Positions 25,011 through 33,770 of a stretch of 64,000 bases of DNA are shown here, piece after piece. The notes below the pieces were generated by a model. That model worked only from the letters and a program-made list of their open reading frames with translations, was not told the DNA's origin and searched no databases. This stretch comes from Streptomyces tendae (lineage in GTDB: Bacteria; Actinomycetota; Actinomycetes; Streptomycetales; Streptomycetaceae): positions 62,001 through 126,000 of the forward strand of contig NZ_BMUY01000018.1 in NCBI RefSeq assembly GCF_014650435.1. Direction: 5' to 3'. The position numbers and the translations under genes are program-made. Each line of letters starts with the position of its first letter. Position 1 is the first letter of the stretch.

Positions 25011-25586
25011 GTGAGGTCAGCCGTCGACGCCGTCGCCTCCGCGGAGTTCCACGCCTTCTTCGAACGCCACTACGCCGAACTGGCCCGGCTCGCCCACCTG
25101 CTGACGGGCGAGCCGGACGCCGCCGACGACCTCGCGGCGGACGCCCTGCTGGCCCTGTGGCACCGCTGGGACCGGGTCCGCGCGGCCGACCACCCGGTGG
25201 CGTACGCGCGCGGTGTCGTCGCCAACCTCGCCCGCACCCGGGTCCGTACGGCCGTGCGCGAGCGCAGACGCGTCGCCCTGTTCTGGTCGCAGCGCGAGGA
25301 GCGCACGGAGAACCCCGATGTCGCGGGCGTGGTGGACGTACAGGAGGCGCTGCGCCGACTGCCGTTCCGCAAGCGGGCGTGCGTGGTGCTGCGGCACGCC
25401 TTCGACCTCTCCGAGAAGGAGACGGCGCTGTCCCTGGGCGTGTCGGTGGGCACGGTCAAGAGCCAGACGTCGAAGGGAGTGGCCGAACTCCAGCGGTTGC
25501 TCGGCACCCGGGCCGCTCCCCGTGCCCCGCGGCTGGTGCGCGCGGCGATCGCACGCAGTGGTGGGGCCGCGGGAGGGACCCGATGA
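25011..25586 (+). CDS. ECF RNA polymerase sigma factor (SigE-like family)
   Basis: A 191-residue ECF sigma factor. Region 2 runs from about residue 12 (FHAFFERHYAELARLAHLL) to 75. Region 4 includes LRRLPFRKRACVVLRHAFD and the helix-turn-helix SLGVSVGTVKSQTSKGVAEL. GTG 25011 follows GAGGAGAG. Its stop overlaps the start of the next gene (ATGA), whose product has one membrane helix and is probably its partner. Target promoters cannot be deduced from this window. Confidence 0.9.
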   Translation: MRSAVDAVASAEFHAFFERHYAELARLAHLLTGEPDAADDLAADALLALWHRWDRVRAADHPVAYARGVVANLARTRVRTAVRERRRVALFWSQREERTENPDVAGVVDVQEALRRLPFRKRACVVLRHAFDLSEKETALSLGVSVGTVKSQTSKGVAELQRLLGTRAAPRAPRLVRAAIARSGGAAGGTR

Positions 25587-26275
25587 GCGGGCCGCGGCGG
25601 GACGTGGACGAGGAGCTGCGCGCCCGGCTGCGCGCGGCGGCCGGGGAGCACCGGCCCGACCGGGCCCGGATCCTGGCCCGGGTGGAGCGCGGCACGGCGG
25701 CCGGGAACCGCGGGCCGACCCGTGTGCGGCTGCCGGGCTGGGTGCGGGTGGCCGGTGCGACGGCGGCGGTGGCGGGTGTCCTGGTGGCCGGCGGCTACAC
25801 CGTCGCCTCGGCGGTGCGGGACGACGCGCCCGCGCGGCGCCCGGTCGCCGCACCGCCCGGGTCGCGGGAGACCGGGTCGCGGGAGTCCGGCCCGGTCTGG
25901 TCGAGCGGCGCGGTCGACCCGCACAGCAACGAGTTCTGGGCGCAGAGCAACGTCACCCTGGGCACCAGCACTCCCCTGACCTCGCTCACCGTCGAGCTGC
26001 GGGTGGCGCAGACCGGCTCGGTGACCTCCACCGGGGCCTGGCGGTCGCTGCCGGAGGACGACTTCACGTTCAGGCGCGACGAGCGGGACGGCTTCCTCGT
26101 CTACCGGTGGACACTCAAGGCGGGCCGGACCGTCCCGGCCGGCGAGTGGATGTTCGCCGGGCAGTACAACCACGAGCGGGGTGGCCGGGACGCGGGCGGC
26201 GACCGCTACTCGGCGGCGGCCACCGCGGCGTCCGGCTCCCTCGCGGTCCGGGGCGGCTTCACCCCGGGCGGCTGA
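25583..26275 (+). CDS. Single-pass membrane protein coupled to the ECF sigma factor
   Basis: A 230-residue protein: an Arg/Glu-rich cytoplasmic segment of about 48 residues (VDEELRARLRAAAGEHRPDRARILARVE), one membrane helix (about 50-75), then an external Ser/Thr-rich beta domain with regularly spaced strands ending YSAAATAASGSLAVRGGF. The topology matches anti-sigma factors, but no zinc-binding HxxxCxxC motif is present, so it would be an unusual one. The four-base ATGA overlap strongly implies co-regulation. The external domain has no recognised family. Confidence 0.75.
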   Translation: MSGPRRDVDEELRARLRAAAGEHRPDRARILARVERGTAAGNRGPTRVRLPGWVRVAGATAAVAGVLVAGGYTVASAVRDDAPARRPVAAPPGSRETGSRESGPVWSSGAVDPHSNEFWAQSNVTLGTSTPLTSLTVELRVAQTGSVTSTGAWRSLPEDDFTFRRDERDGFLVYRWTLKAGRTVPAGEWMFAGQYNHERGGRDAGGDRYSAAATAASGSLAVRGGFTPGG

Positions 26276-26287
26276 GCGGGCGACCCG

Positions 26288-27085
26288 CTACTCGACGAAG
26301 TACGTCGGGTTGGGCAGCTTGTACGTGCGGTCCGCGTAACCGCCCTGGAGGTCGGAGTACTGGTCGCCGAAGTTGGCCACGATGTCGTACCCGAGGTCCC
26401 GCTCGATGTGCCGGCGGGTGCCCGCCTTGTACTGCACGGTGGTGCACTTCCAGGTGCCCGGAGTGGCGCAGTGGGCCAGGTAGGACGGCGGGTTCGCCTT
26501 GTCCTTCAGGAAGACGTGGCCGGTGTCGAGGTTCACGTCGGCGCCGACCTTCTTCAGGTTCTCGACGGCGGCGGTGCGCTGCGCCTCGCCCAGCCCCGAG
26601 TTGTAGAAGACCTCGACGCCCTTCTTCTCGGCGTACCGGGCCAGTTCGGGGCTGCCGGGGACGGCGGGACGGTCGGCGCGGTCGACGTAGGCGGCCCAGG
26701 TGGCGCCGTCGTAGCCGTAGTTGTTCTTCTTCTCGTAGTCGAGGCTGAGGAGCAGCGTGTCGTCGATGTCGAAGACGACCGCCGGCCTGGTGTGCTCGCG
26801 GTGCGCCGCGCGGGCCGCCCGGTCGATCTGCTTCTTCGCGGCGGCGTCGACGCGGGCCAGGTCGGCGGCGTACGGGCTGTCCGGGGCGGCCTGGTAGACG
26901 CCGTCGGCGTCGAGCGTGGTGCCGTAGTAGGCGTCGATGTCCTTGGCCAGCACCCCGATGTTGTACGGCTCGTGGGTGGAGTTGGCCGTCGACTGGCCGG
27001 CGGTGGCGGCGCCCGTTCCGTAGAGGACGGCACCGGCGACGGCACAGGCAGCGGTGACGGTCGCGATGCGCAGTGGTTTATGCAT
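26288..27085 (-). CDS. Secreted HAD-superfamily (class III-like) acid phosphatase
   Basis: A 265-residue exported protein: signal peptide MHKPLRIATVTAACAVAGAV, then a HAD phosphatase domain. The nucleophile motif is VVFDIDDTLLLS, the third motif region LKDKANPP, and the late acidic residue pair lies in IVANFGDQYSDL. Similar plant and bacterial acid phosphatases hydrolyse phosphomonoesters outside the cell. Two cysteines (AHCATPGTWKCTT) may form a disulfide. The ATG at 27085 gives the cleanest signal peptide. It converges on the membrane protein gene. Confidence 0.88.
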   Translation of the reverse strand: MHKPLRIATVTAACAVAGAVLYGTGAATAGQSTANSTHEPYNIGVLAKDIDAYYGTTLDADGVYQAAPDSPYAADLARVDAAAKKQIDRAARAAHREHTRPAVVFDIDDTLLLSLDYEKKNNYGYDGATWAAYVDRADRPAVPGSPELARYAEKKGVEVFYNSGLGEAQRTAAVENLKKVGADVNLDTGHVFLKDKANPPSYLAHCATPGTWKCTTVQYKAGTRRHIERDLGYDIVANFGDQYSDLQGGYADRTYKLPNPTYFVE

Positions 27086-27202
27086 GACACAGGTTTCTAC
27101 GCGCGTCACCCCGGTGGGCGCGAGACCCGTGGCCGGATCCGCGCCCCTTTACCTGGCAAAAATCGCGTCAAGCAGGTCAAGTGCGCAGGGACGGCGGGCC
27201 GG

Positions 27203-28348
27203 TCAGCGCCGCCGCTCGTACGGCCGCCAGTCGCCGAGGTACGCCTGGCGGGTGTGCGCGGCGGCCTCGGCGCGGGTGAGCTGCGGCCGGTTCTCGGGGA
27301 CGGTGGTCGCGGCGCCGGGGCCGGTGTTGCGGTACTCGCGGAACCGCTGCTCCTGCCAGGGGTACGCGTCCCGCATGTTCGCGTACGGCGCCACCGCGTC
27401 GATGCCCGCGCCCAGGTGGGTCTCGCGCACGGTGAGCATGGGGCGGGCGGTGGTGTCGGAGCTGGGCACCCAGGGGCGGGCCAGCTTGTAGTAGCCGTCG
27501 GGGGCCTCGCTGCTGACGCGGCCGCGGACCACCAGGTAGCCGCGCGGGTTGGCGCCCGCCGTGGACGGCGCGAACACGAAGCCGTAGGGGGCGGCGTCGA
27601 GGTCGGGACGGACCAGGGTGCGGAAGTGGCAGTCCTCGTACACCGCGCTCGCCCGGCCGAAGACGAAGTCGACGTCGCCCTCGACGTAGCAGCGCGCGTA
27701 GTACTGGCGCGCGAAGAGGCCGAGGTCGCGGGTGTCGGCGTAGAGGGTGTCCTGGTGGCCGAGGAAGTGGCAGTCGTGGAAGGCGGACCGGTCGCCCATG
27801 ACCTTGATCGCGACCGCCTGGGTGCCGGTCCAGTCGGGCTGGTCGGCACGGAGCCAGTCGTTGGCGAAGGTGATCCTGCGGGCGGTGAAGCCGTCGGCGC
27901 GCACGGTGGTGGTGGCCGACCCGCTGGTGCCGAGGGTGCCCGAGCCGTCCGGCTTGGGGGTGCCGGCCGCGTTGTCGTACACGATGACGGCGTCGCGCGG
28001 GTCGCCGGAGGCGCCGATCCAGGTGGCCCCGGTACGGTCGGCGTCGACGGAGACCGTCTCGCGGTAGGTGCCGGGGGCGAGGACGAGCGTCCAGCCGTCG
28101 CCCTCGGTGGCGTCGACGGCGGCCTGGACGGAGGTGAAGTCGCCGCGGCCGTGCGGGTCGACGTACAGGGTCTTCGGTGTGCGGCGGGCGGCCGGTGAAC
28201 CGTACCGGCCGAAAGGCCGCGGACGCGGGTGCGGGCGCGGTCGGGTGCCGGCGGCGGCCGGGCCGGCGGCCGCGAGGCCGAGTGCGGCGCCCGCGCCGGC
28301 GGTCGCCAGGAGGAAGCCTCTGCGGGACGGGGCGGCGGGTCGGTGCAT
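27203..28348 (-). CDS. Secreted pectinesterase (CE8)
   Basis: A 381-residue exported enzyme with a twin-arginine signal (PSRRGFLLATAGAGAALG). The right-handed beta-helix pectinesterase domain has the catalytic blocks GHQDTLYAD and EGDVDFVFGRA, supplying the paired aspartates. It de-esterifies methylated polygalacturonate so that lyases can act. It is followed upstream on the same strand by a pectate lyase with 94 bp between. No carbohydrate-binding module is seen. Confidence 0.92.
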   Translation of the reverse strand: MHRPAAPSRRGFLLATAGAGAALGLAAAGPAAAGTRPRPHPRPRPFGRYGSPAARRTPKTLYVDPHGRGDFTSVQAAVDATEGDGWTLVLAPGTYRETVSVDADRTGATWIGASGDPRDAVIVYDNAAGTPKPDGSGTLGTSGSATTTVRADGFTARRITFANDWLRADQPDWTGTQAVAIKVMGDRSAFHDCHFLGHQDTLYADTRDLGLFARQYYARCYVEGDVDFVFGRASAVYEDCHFRTLVRPDLDAAPYGFVFAPSTAGANPRGYLVVRGRVSSEAPDGYYKLARPWVPSSDTTARPMLTVRETHLGAGIDAVAPYANMRDAYPWQEQRFREYRNTGPGAATTVPENRPQLTRAEAAAHTRQAYLGDWRPYERRR

Positions 28349-28442
28349 ACGGGTGCTCCTTCGGGAGGGACGAAGACGGCCGGGGTGGGCCGGGGCGGTG
28401 CGGGCGCCCCGGCCCGGTTCGTGGGACGGGTGTCGGCGCCCG

Positions 28443-29777
28443 TCAGCGCAGCCGGCCGGCGCCCGCGCCGCGGTCGACGACGGAGGGGACCGCCCGGGAC
28501 GGCAGGACCTTGGTGCGCAGCGTGGGCGTCCAGCCCGCGCCGGAGCGGAGGGCGGCGTCCGGGTTCGCCGCGTTGTGGGCGGCGATCAGGTCGACGGTGC
28601 GGCCGTTGACGCTGTTGTGCGCGGCGCTGAGCGGGGAGTCGTTCCAGCGCTTGAGCACCTGCGCGGGGGCGACGCCGGCCGGCAGGGTGAAGGCGTTGTG
28701 CTCGGCGACGATGGCGGACTCCTTGCCGACGCCGAAGCTGTAGGCGTAGTCGTCGGAGGCCACGAAGTGGTTGTTGTAGACGTCGACCTGGCCGAAGCGG
28801 ACGCGGGGCGCGCGCTCGACGAGGTTCTTGAACAGGTTGTGGTGGAAGGTCGCCTTCAGGTGGCCGCGGTCGACGGCGGCGGTGGACTCGCTGTCGCTGT
28901 TGCCGATCAGGATGGTCTTGTCGTGCTCGGTGAAGACGTTCCAGGACGCGGTGACGTAGTCGGCGCCCTTGACGATGTCCAACTGGCCGTCGTGCTGCTG
29001 GTAGAGCATGCCGAAGTAGGTGGGCGCCGCGCTGTCGGGGTGCTCGCCGTCGGTGAAGGTGTTGTGGTCCAGCCACACGTGCGTCGACCCGTACACGACT
29101 GCGCTGTCGTACTCGGAGTTCCAGTTGCCCTGGTCCCCGTCCGTCGGGTCCCACTGCGGGAAGCAGTCGACGGGGCTCTCGAAGGTCAGGTTGCGGACGA
29201 TGACGTTGTCCACGTCCTTGATCTGGAGGCTGGCGCCCTTGAGCGCGGCGCCCCGGCCGACACCGATGATGGTGGTGTTGGAGGGGACGTTCGCCTTGAT
29301 GGACCGGTCCTGCTGTGCGGCGGAGGCGCGGCGCAGGCCCTCGGGGCTGTCGTCGGGCTCGGCGCTCAGGTCGGTCTCCATGCCCCAGTTCTCCGGGGAG
29401 TACTTGTCCAGGTAGGCGTCGAAGTCGTACCCGGGCGCGGCGAATGCCTCGCAGCCCTCGGAGACGGCGTCGACGGTACCCCTGACCTTGATGATCCTGG
29501 GCGCGGTGCCTTCGGCGGCGAGGGCGGCCCTGAACTCGGCCCAGGTGGAGACGGTGTACACGCGCTCCGCGTCGGCGGCGGCCCCGCCGGTGGTGCCGGT
29601 GCCGTGGGACGCCCAGCCGTCGTTCGCGGGGAGCGTCTGCCGGGCGGTGTCCCGGGGGTGGTGGTGACCGGGGCGGGCCTCGGCGGCGGCGGCCGTCAGG
29701 CTCAGTACGAGGGCGGTGCAGCCGACGAGTGCGGCGGTTCTCTTCGTGGCATGCCCATGCCATCTACGGGTGCTCAT
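28443..29777 (-). CDS. Secreted pectate lyase (PL1)
   Basis: A 444-residue exported protein with a Sec signal (TAALVGCTALVLSLTAAAAEA). The parallel beta-helix PL1 domain shows NTTIIGVGRGAALKG, the calcium-site region HVWLDHNTFTDGEH, TASWNVFTEHDKTILIG, and the catalytic arginine region ERAPRVRFGQVDVYNNHF. It cleaves polygalacturonate by beta-elimination. It lies between pectinesterase and rhamnogalacturonan acetylesterase, all on one strand, so secretion of the three is probably coordinated. Confidence 0.93.
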   Translation of the reverse strand: MSTRRWHGHATKRTAALVGCTALVLSLTAAAAEARPGHHHPRDTARQTLPANDGWASHGTGTTGGAAADAERVYTVSTWAEFRAALAAEGTAPRIIKVRGTVDAVSEGCEAFAAPGYDFDAYLDKYSPENWGMETDLSAEPDDSPEGLRRASAAQQDRSIKANVPSNTTIIGVGRGAALKGASLQIKDVDNVIVRNLTFESPVDCFPQWDPTDGDQGNWNSEYDSAVVYGSTHVWLDHNTFTDGEHPDSAAPTYFGMLYQQHDGQLDIVKGADYVTASWNVFTEHDKTILIGNSDSESTAAVDRGHLKATFHHNLFKNLVERAPRVRFGQVDVYNNHFVASDDYAYSFGVGKESAIVAEHNAFTLPAGVAPAQVLKRWNDSPLSAAHNSVNGRTVDLIAAHNAANPDAALRSGAGWTPTLRTKVLPSRAVPSVVDRGAGAGRLR

Positions 29778-29823
29778 GCTGCGGCTCTCCCTTGCTCTGG
29801 GGGTCGGTCGACGGTCGTGGGTG

Positions 29824-30627
29824 TTACGCGGTGGCCGGTGCGGGCCAGCTGATCCAGGACTCGGGGATCTCCTCGTCCAGCCGGCGCACGTCCCGGTGCG
29901 CCAGTACGCGCCCGCGCAGCAGTTCCCGGGCGACGATCCGGGCGATCGCGATCGCGCCCGGCGGATTGAAGTGGGTGTTGTCCTGCTCGGTGGCGGTCCA
30001 GTTGAAGTACGCCTTGGTCCCCTCGGCCCCGAGCCGCTGCCACAGCGCGAGCGACAGCGCCTGTACGTCGAGCAGCGTCACACCCTCCCGCCGCGCGAGG
30101 GCCCGCATCGCCGCCGGGTACTCGCCGTGGCTCGGCACGGCGTTCCCCGCCGCGTCGAACCGCCGCCGCTCGACGGGCGTGGCCAGCACCGGCCGCGCCC
30201 CGCGGGCCCGCGCCCCGTCGACGTACATCCGCAGATATTCCTGGTACGTCGTCCAGGGCTCGGTGTACCGGGTGGGGTCCTCGTCCTTCTCGTCGTTGTG
30301 CGCGAACTGGATCAGCAGGAGGTCGCCGGGCCGGATCGCACCGAGGACGACGTCGAGTCGCCCCTCGTCGACGAAGCTCTTGGAACTCCGCCCGTTCACG
30401 GCGTGGTTGGCGACCTCCAGCTCCTTGCGGAGGAAGAAGGGCAGGGCCATGCCCCACCCGGTCTCGGGCGCGGCATCGGAGTACTTCTGCGCGGCGGTGG
30501 AGTCCCCGGCGATGTAGAGGGTGCGGGGGCGGTGGCGTCCGCCGGCTTGGGCGGTACCGGTGGCGGCGAACGCCAGGGGAATGGAGGAGACGACGGCAGC
30601 GGCGACCTGTCTTCGGCTGAGCGACAC
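29824..30627 (-). CDS. Rhamnogalacturonan acetylesterase-like SGNH hydrolase
   Basis: About 267 residues with a twin-arginine-like signal (SLSRRQVAAAVVSSIPLAFA). SGNH blocks: the nucleophile serine in YIAGDSTAAQKY, the glycine block in HAVNGRSSKSF, the asparagine in QFAHNDEKDED, and the Asp/His pair in EQDNTHFNPPG. It removes acetyl groups from rhamnogalacturonan. GTG 30627 is preceded by AAAGG. A longer frame upstream runs through a dispersed repeat and is not credible. Confidence 0.88.
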   Translation of the reverse strand: MSLSRRQVAAAVVSSIPLAFAATGTAQAGGRHRPRTLYIAGDSTAAQKYSDAAPETGWGMALPFFLRKELEVANHAVNGRSSKSFVDEGRLDVVLGAIRPGDLLLIQFAHNDEKDEDPTRYTEPWTTYQEYLRMYVDGARARGARPVLATPVERRRFDAAGNAVPSHGEYPAAMRALARREGVTLLDVQALSLALWQRLGAEGTKAYFNWTATEQDNTHFNPPGAIAIARIVARELLRGRVLAHRDVRRLDEEIPESWISWPAPATA

Positions 30628-30660
30628 GCGGGTCTGCCTTTCAAGAAGGGGATGGGACAG

Positions 30661-30720
30661 CCCCCAGGGGCGCGGGGAACTGCGCGACAAGCCACGGACG
30701 GCCCGCAGCCCGCAACGAAC
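30661..30720. repeat. Streptomyces-type dispersed repeat
   Basis: This intergenic stretch holds the core CAGGGGCGCGGGG followed by ACTGCGCGACAAGCCACG, shared with the element at 20379. It lies between the solute-binding protein gene and the acetylesterase gene on the same strand. Confidence 0.7.
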
Positions 30721-30754
30721 GACGGACCGCCCACGGCGAAACCGAGACCGCCGG

Positions 30755-32125
30755 CTAACCCATCTGTTCCGTCCACTCGGCCTGCGCCTCATTCAGCTTG
30801 TCGGCCAACCCGTCCAGGAAATCCTTCGCACTCATGTCACCCAGCAGCACCTTCTGGAATCCCGGCTCGCTCTCCGACTTGGACACGGTGTTCCAGTCCG
30901 GCAGGTAGTACGGCAGCTGGACGATGGTCGTGGACCCGTCGTTCAGCGCCTCGGCCGCCAGCTTCGTCGGCTCGGCCTTCTGGATCCACGTGTCGTTCGC
31001 GGCCTCCGTGTTGGACGGCACCTGGCCGGCCGACTCGTTGAACTTCGAGTTCTGCTCCTTCGACGTGGCGAACTCGATGAACTTCCAGGCGGCCTCCTTG
31101 TTCTTCGAGCTCTTGAACATGCCGAGCCCGTCGACCGGGTTGGAGACCTGGACCCGCTTGCCGGAGGCGCCGACCGGCTGCGGGATGCCGCGGAACTTCT
31201 CGACGCCGAGCGCCTTCACGTGGTCCTGGTAGGAGCCCAGGTTGTGGTTGACCATGCCGATGGTGCCGGTGTCCCACTGGGCGACCATCTTGGCGAAGTC
31301 GTTGTTGACGTCGGCGGCCGGCGTGACCTTCTTGTAGAGGGCCGCGTACTTCTCCAGCGCCTCGACGTTCTTCGGGTCGTTGACGGTCGTCTTCTTCTTG
31401 TCGGCGTCCCAGAACGAGGTGATGCCGGACTGCCCGTACATCGCGTCGAACGCCTGGGCGATGGATCCGGAGCCGCCGCGGATGGTGTAGCCGAACTCGT
31501 TCTTGCCGGCGTCGGTCAGCTTCTCGGCGGCCTCGTAGAACTTGTCCCACGTCGTCGGAGCGTCCAGACCGGCCTTCTCGAACAGGTCGGTGCGGTAGTA
31601 GAGGACGCCGTTGTTGGCGGAGGTCGGCATCGAGTAGAGGGTGCCGTCGCCGCCGCCGGCGGCCTTCAGGGACTCGACCATGTCCTTGTTGAGCTTGCCG
31701 CTCAGGGAGGACTTGGTGAGGCGGTCGTCCAGCGGCTCCAGGGCGCCCTGGGCGGAGAAGCCCGCGAGCATCGACGCCGTCACGCCGCCGACGTCGGGCA
31801 GGCCGCCGCCCTGGATGGCGGTGTCGACCTTGGACTGGTACTCGGTGGCGGCGATCCCGACGTACTCCACGTCGATGTCCGGGTTCGCCTTCTCGAAGTC
31901 GGCGATGATCTCCTTCCAGACGGCCGTGCGGATGCCGCCGTTGTTGTCCCAGAAGACGATCTTCCCCTTGCCGCTGCCCTCGGCGCCCTTGTCGCCGCCC
32001 GCCCCGCTGCCGTCGTCACCGCAGGCGGTGGCGGTCAGCGCGAGTACGGCCCCCAGGGCGACGGCGGCGGACGTGCGGCGCCTGACTGTGCCTTTGTCTC
32101 TGCTGCTGAGCATGCTGATCCTCAT
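30755..32125 (-). CDS. Sugar ABC transporter substrate-binding lipoprotein
   Basis: A 456-residue family 1 solute-binding protein. Lipoprotein signal with lipobox LTATAC (cleavage before Cys near residue 34). Conserved segments: GKIVFWDNNGG, YSMPTSANNGVLYYRTDLFEKAGL, and AAWKFIEFATSKEQN. It would deliver an oligosaccharide or sugar acid to the permeases at 35763 and 36656; pectin-derived substrate is inferred from its neighbours. ATG 32125 (MRISML) is chosen. A longer in-frame start adds an acidic Asp-Pro-Glu repeat that would spoil the signal peptide. Confidence 0.92.
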   Translation of the reverse strand: MRISMLSSRDKGTVRRRTSAAVALGAVLALTATACGDDGSGAGGDKGAEGSGKGKIVFWDNNGGIRTAVWKEIIADFEKANPDIDVEYVGIAATEYQSKVDTAIQGGGLPDVGGVTASMLAGFSAQGALEPLDDRLTKSSLSGKLNKDMVESLKAAGGGDGTLYSMPTSANNGVLYYRTDLFEKAGLDAPTTWDKFYEAAEKLTDAGKNEFGYTIRGGSGSIAQAFDAMYGQSGITSFWDADKKKTTVNDPKNVEALEKYAALYKKVTPAADVNNDFAKMVAQWDTGTIGMVNHNLGSYQDHVKALGVEKFRGIPQPVGASGKRVQVSNPVDGLGMFKSSKNKEAAWKFIEFATSKEQNSKFNESAGQVPSNTEAANDTWIQKAEPTKLAAEALNDGSTTIVQLPYYLPDWNTVSKSESEPGFQKVLLGDMSAKDFLDGLADKLNEAQAEWTEQMG

Positions 32126-32207
32126 TGGTCGGCTCTCTTCTTCTGGGTCTTCTGGGTGTTCCGGGTCTTCCGGGTCCAACAGAGCGGTGGAACGACAACG
32201 TGGGGGT

Positions 32208-33770
32208 TCAGTGGGTTCGGTGGGGCCCGACGCGCAACCGCGTGAAGGTCGCGGTACCGGCCTGTCCCCTGCCGACGGGGGCGAGGGCGAACAGCCCGAT
32301 CAGTGCGCCGACCCAGCGCCAGGGGGTGGCGGCGAACTCCTGGCCGACGGGGATGGCCGACGAACCGTCGCCCGGGTCGCCGTCGCCGAGGTCGTAGGAG
32401 AAGCGGCAGCGCGCCCCCGGCACCGTCTCGATCCGCAGCCGGGCCCGTCCCCCGGGCGCGGGGCGGGGCCGGTCGGCGTCGCGCTCGGCCTCGGCCACCG
32501 ACTCGGCGAACCGGTGCACCAGGTGCACGGTCCCGTCGGTGTCCCGCTGGAGCCCGATCCAGCGGTAGGCGTCGCCGAGCACCGCGAGCCCGGCCCGCGC
32601 CCCGGGTTCCTCGCTGTCCAGGCGCAGCTCGACCTCGATCACCGAGGGCTCGCCGGGGAAGCGCTGGGTGAGGACGCTCGGCAGCAGGCGCAGGTCGTGC
32701 GCGTCGGCCGAGCGGACGCAGGCGAGGCGCAGCCCGTCCCCGGCGTGCTGGGTGGCCCAGCCGGCCCGGGGGTTGGCCGTCCACGACCACTGGCGGCCGA
32801 ACCGTCCGCCGGGGAAGTCGTCGTCGGTCGCGGGTGCGGCGGGCGGCTGCGGGGGCAGCGCGGGACGCGGGTGCTCGGCGACCGGGGCGCCGTCGTCCCC
32901 GAGGACCGGCCAGCCGTCCGGCGACCACGTCATCGGCTGGAGGTGGACGACCCTGCCGTACGCGCCGCGCTGCTGGAAGTGCAGGAACCAGTCCTCGCCT
33001 GACTCAGTGCGCACCCAGCCGCCCTGGTGGGGGCCGTTGACGTCGGTGTCCTTCTGCTCCAGGACGACCTTCTCCTCGTACGGTCCGAAGAACTCGCGGG
33101 AGCGGAAGGCGCCCTGCCAGCCGGTCTCCACCGAGCCGGCGGGGGCGAGGATCCAGTACCAGCCGTCGTGCCGGTAGAGCTTGGGGCCCTCCAGGGTGAA
33201 CCAGCCGGGGAGCCGGTCGGCGTCGACGATCACCGTGCCGTCGTCGAGGAGTCCGGTGCCGTCGGGGCGCATGCGGTGGCCGGTGAGGCGGTTCTTGATG
33301 CCGGAGCGGGAGCGGGCCCAGGCGTGCACGAGGTACGCCTCGCCGGTCTCCTCGTCCCACAGGGGGCAGGGGTCGATCAGGCCCTTGCCCGCCTTGACCA
33401 GGTGGGGCACGGTCCACGGGCCCCGGATGTCGGGGGCGTTGACCTGGAAGACGCCGTGGTCCGGGTCGCCCCAGAAGATCCAGAAGCGGCCCGCGTGGTG
33501 GCGCAGGGACGGTGCCCAGACGCCGCAGTCGTGGCGGGGCCTCGCGAACTCCCGCTCGGGCTCCAGGCGCTCCAGGGCGTGCCCGACCAGGGTCCAGTCG
33601 ACCAGGTTCCGGGAGTGCAGCAGGGGCAGGCCGGGGACGCGGCCGAAGCTGGAGGCGGTGAGGTAGAAGTCGTCGCCGACGCGGACGACGTCCGGGTCGG
33701 ACCAGTCGGCGTTGAGGACGGGGTTGGTGTACGTCCCCGGGGTCCCGGGGGCGGTCTCGGCGGCGGTCAC
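32208..33770 (-). CDS. Glycoside hydrolase family 43 enzyme
   Basis: A 520-residue cytoplasmic protein. The five-bladed GH43 propeller shows the base aspartate in NADWSDPDVVRVGDDFYL, the pKa-modulating aspartate in GLIDPCPLWD and the acid glutamate in WFTLEGPKLYR. A C-terminal concanavalin-like domain (from about residue 340) matches the beta-xylosidase-type extension. Likely acts on arabino- or xylo-oligosaccharides imported by the neighbouring ABC system. GTG 33770 overlaps the upstream stop (GTGA). Confidence 0.9.
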   Translation of the reverse strand: MTAAETAPGTPGTYTNPVLNADWSDPDVVRVGDDFYLTASSFGRVPGLPLLHSRNLVDWTLVGHALERLEPEREFARPRHDCGVWAPSLRHHAGRFWIFWGDPDHGVFQVNAPDIRGPWTVPHLVKAGKGLIDPCPLWDEETGEAYLVHAWARSRSGIKNRLTGHRMRPDGTGLLDDGTVIVDADRLPGWFTLEGPKLYRHDGWYWILAPAGSVETGWQGAFRSREFFGPYEEKVVLEQKDTDVNGPHQGGWVRTESGEDWFLHFQQRGAYGRVVHLQPMTWSPDGWPVLGDDGAPVAEHPRPALPPQPPAAPATDDDFPGGRFGRQWSWTANPRAGWATQHAGDGLRLACVRSADAHDLRLLPSVLTQRFPGEPSVIEVELRLDSEEPGARAGLAVLGDAYRWIGLQRDTDGTVHLVHRFAESVAEAERDADRPRPAPGGRARLRIETVPGARCRFSYDLGDGDPGDGSSAIPVGQEFAATPWRWVGALIGLFALAPVGRGQAGTATFTRLRVGPHRTH

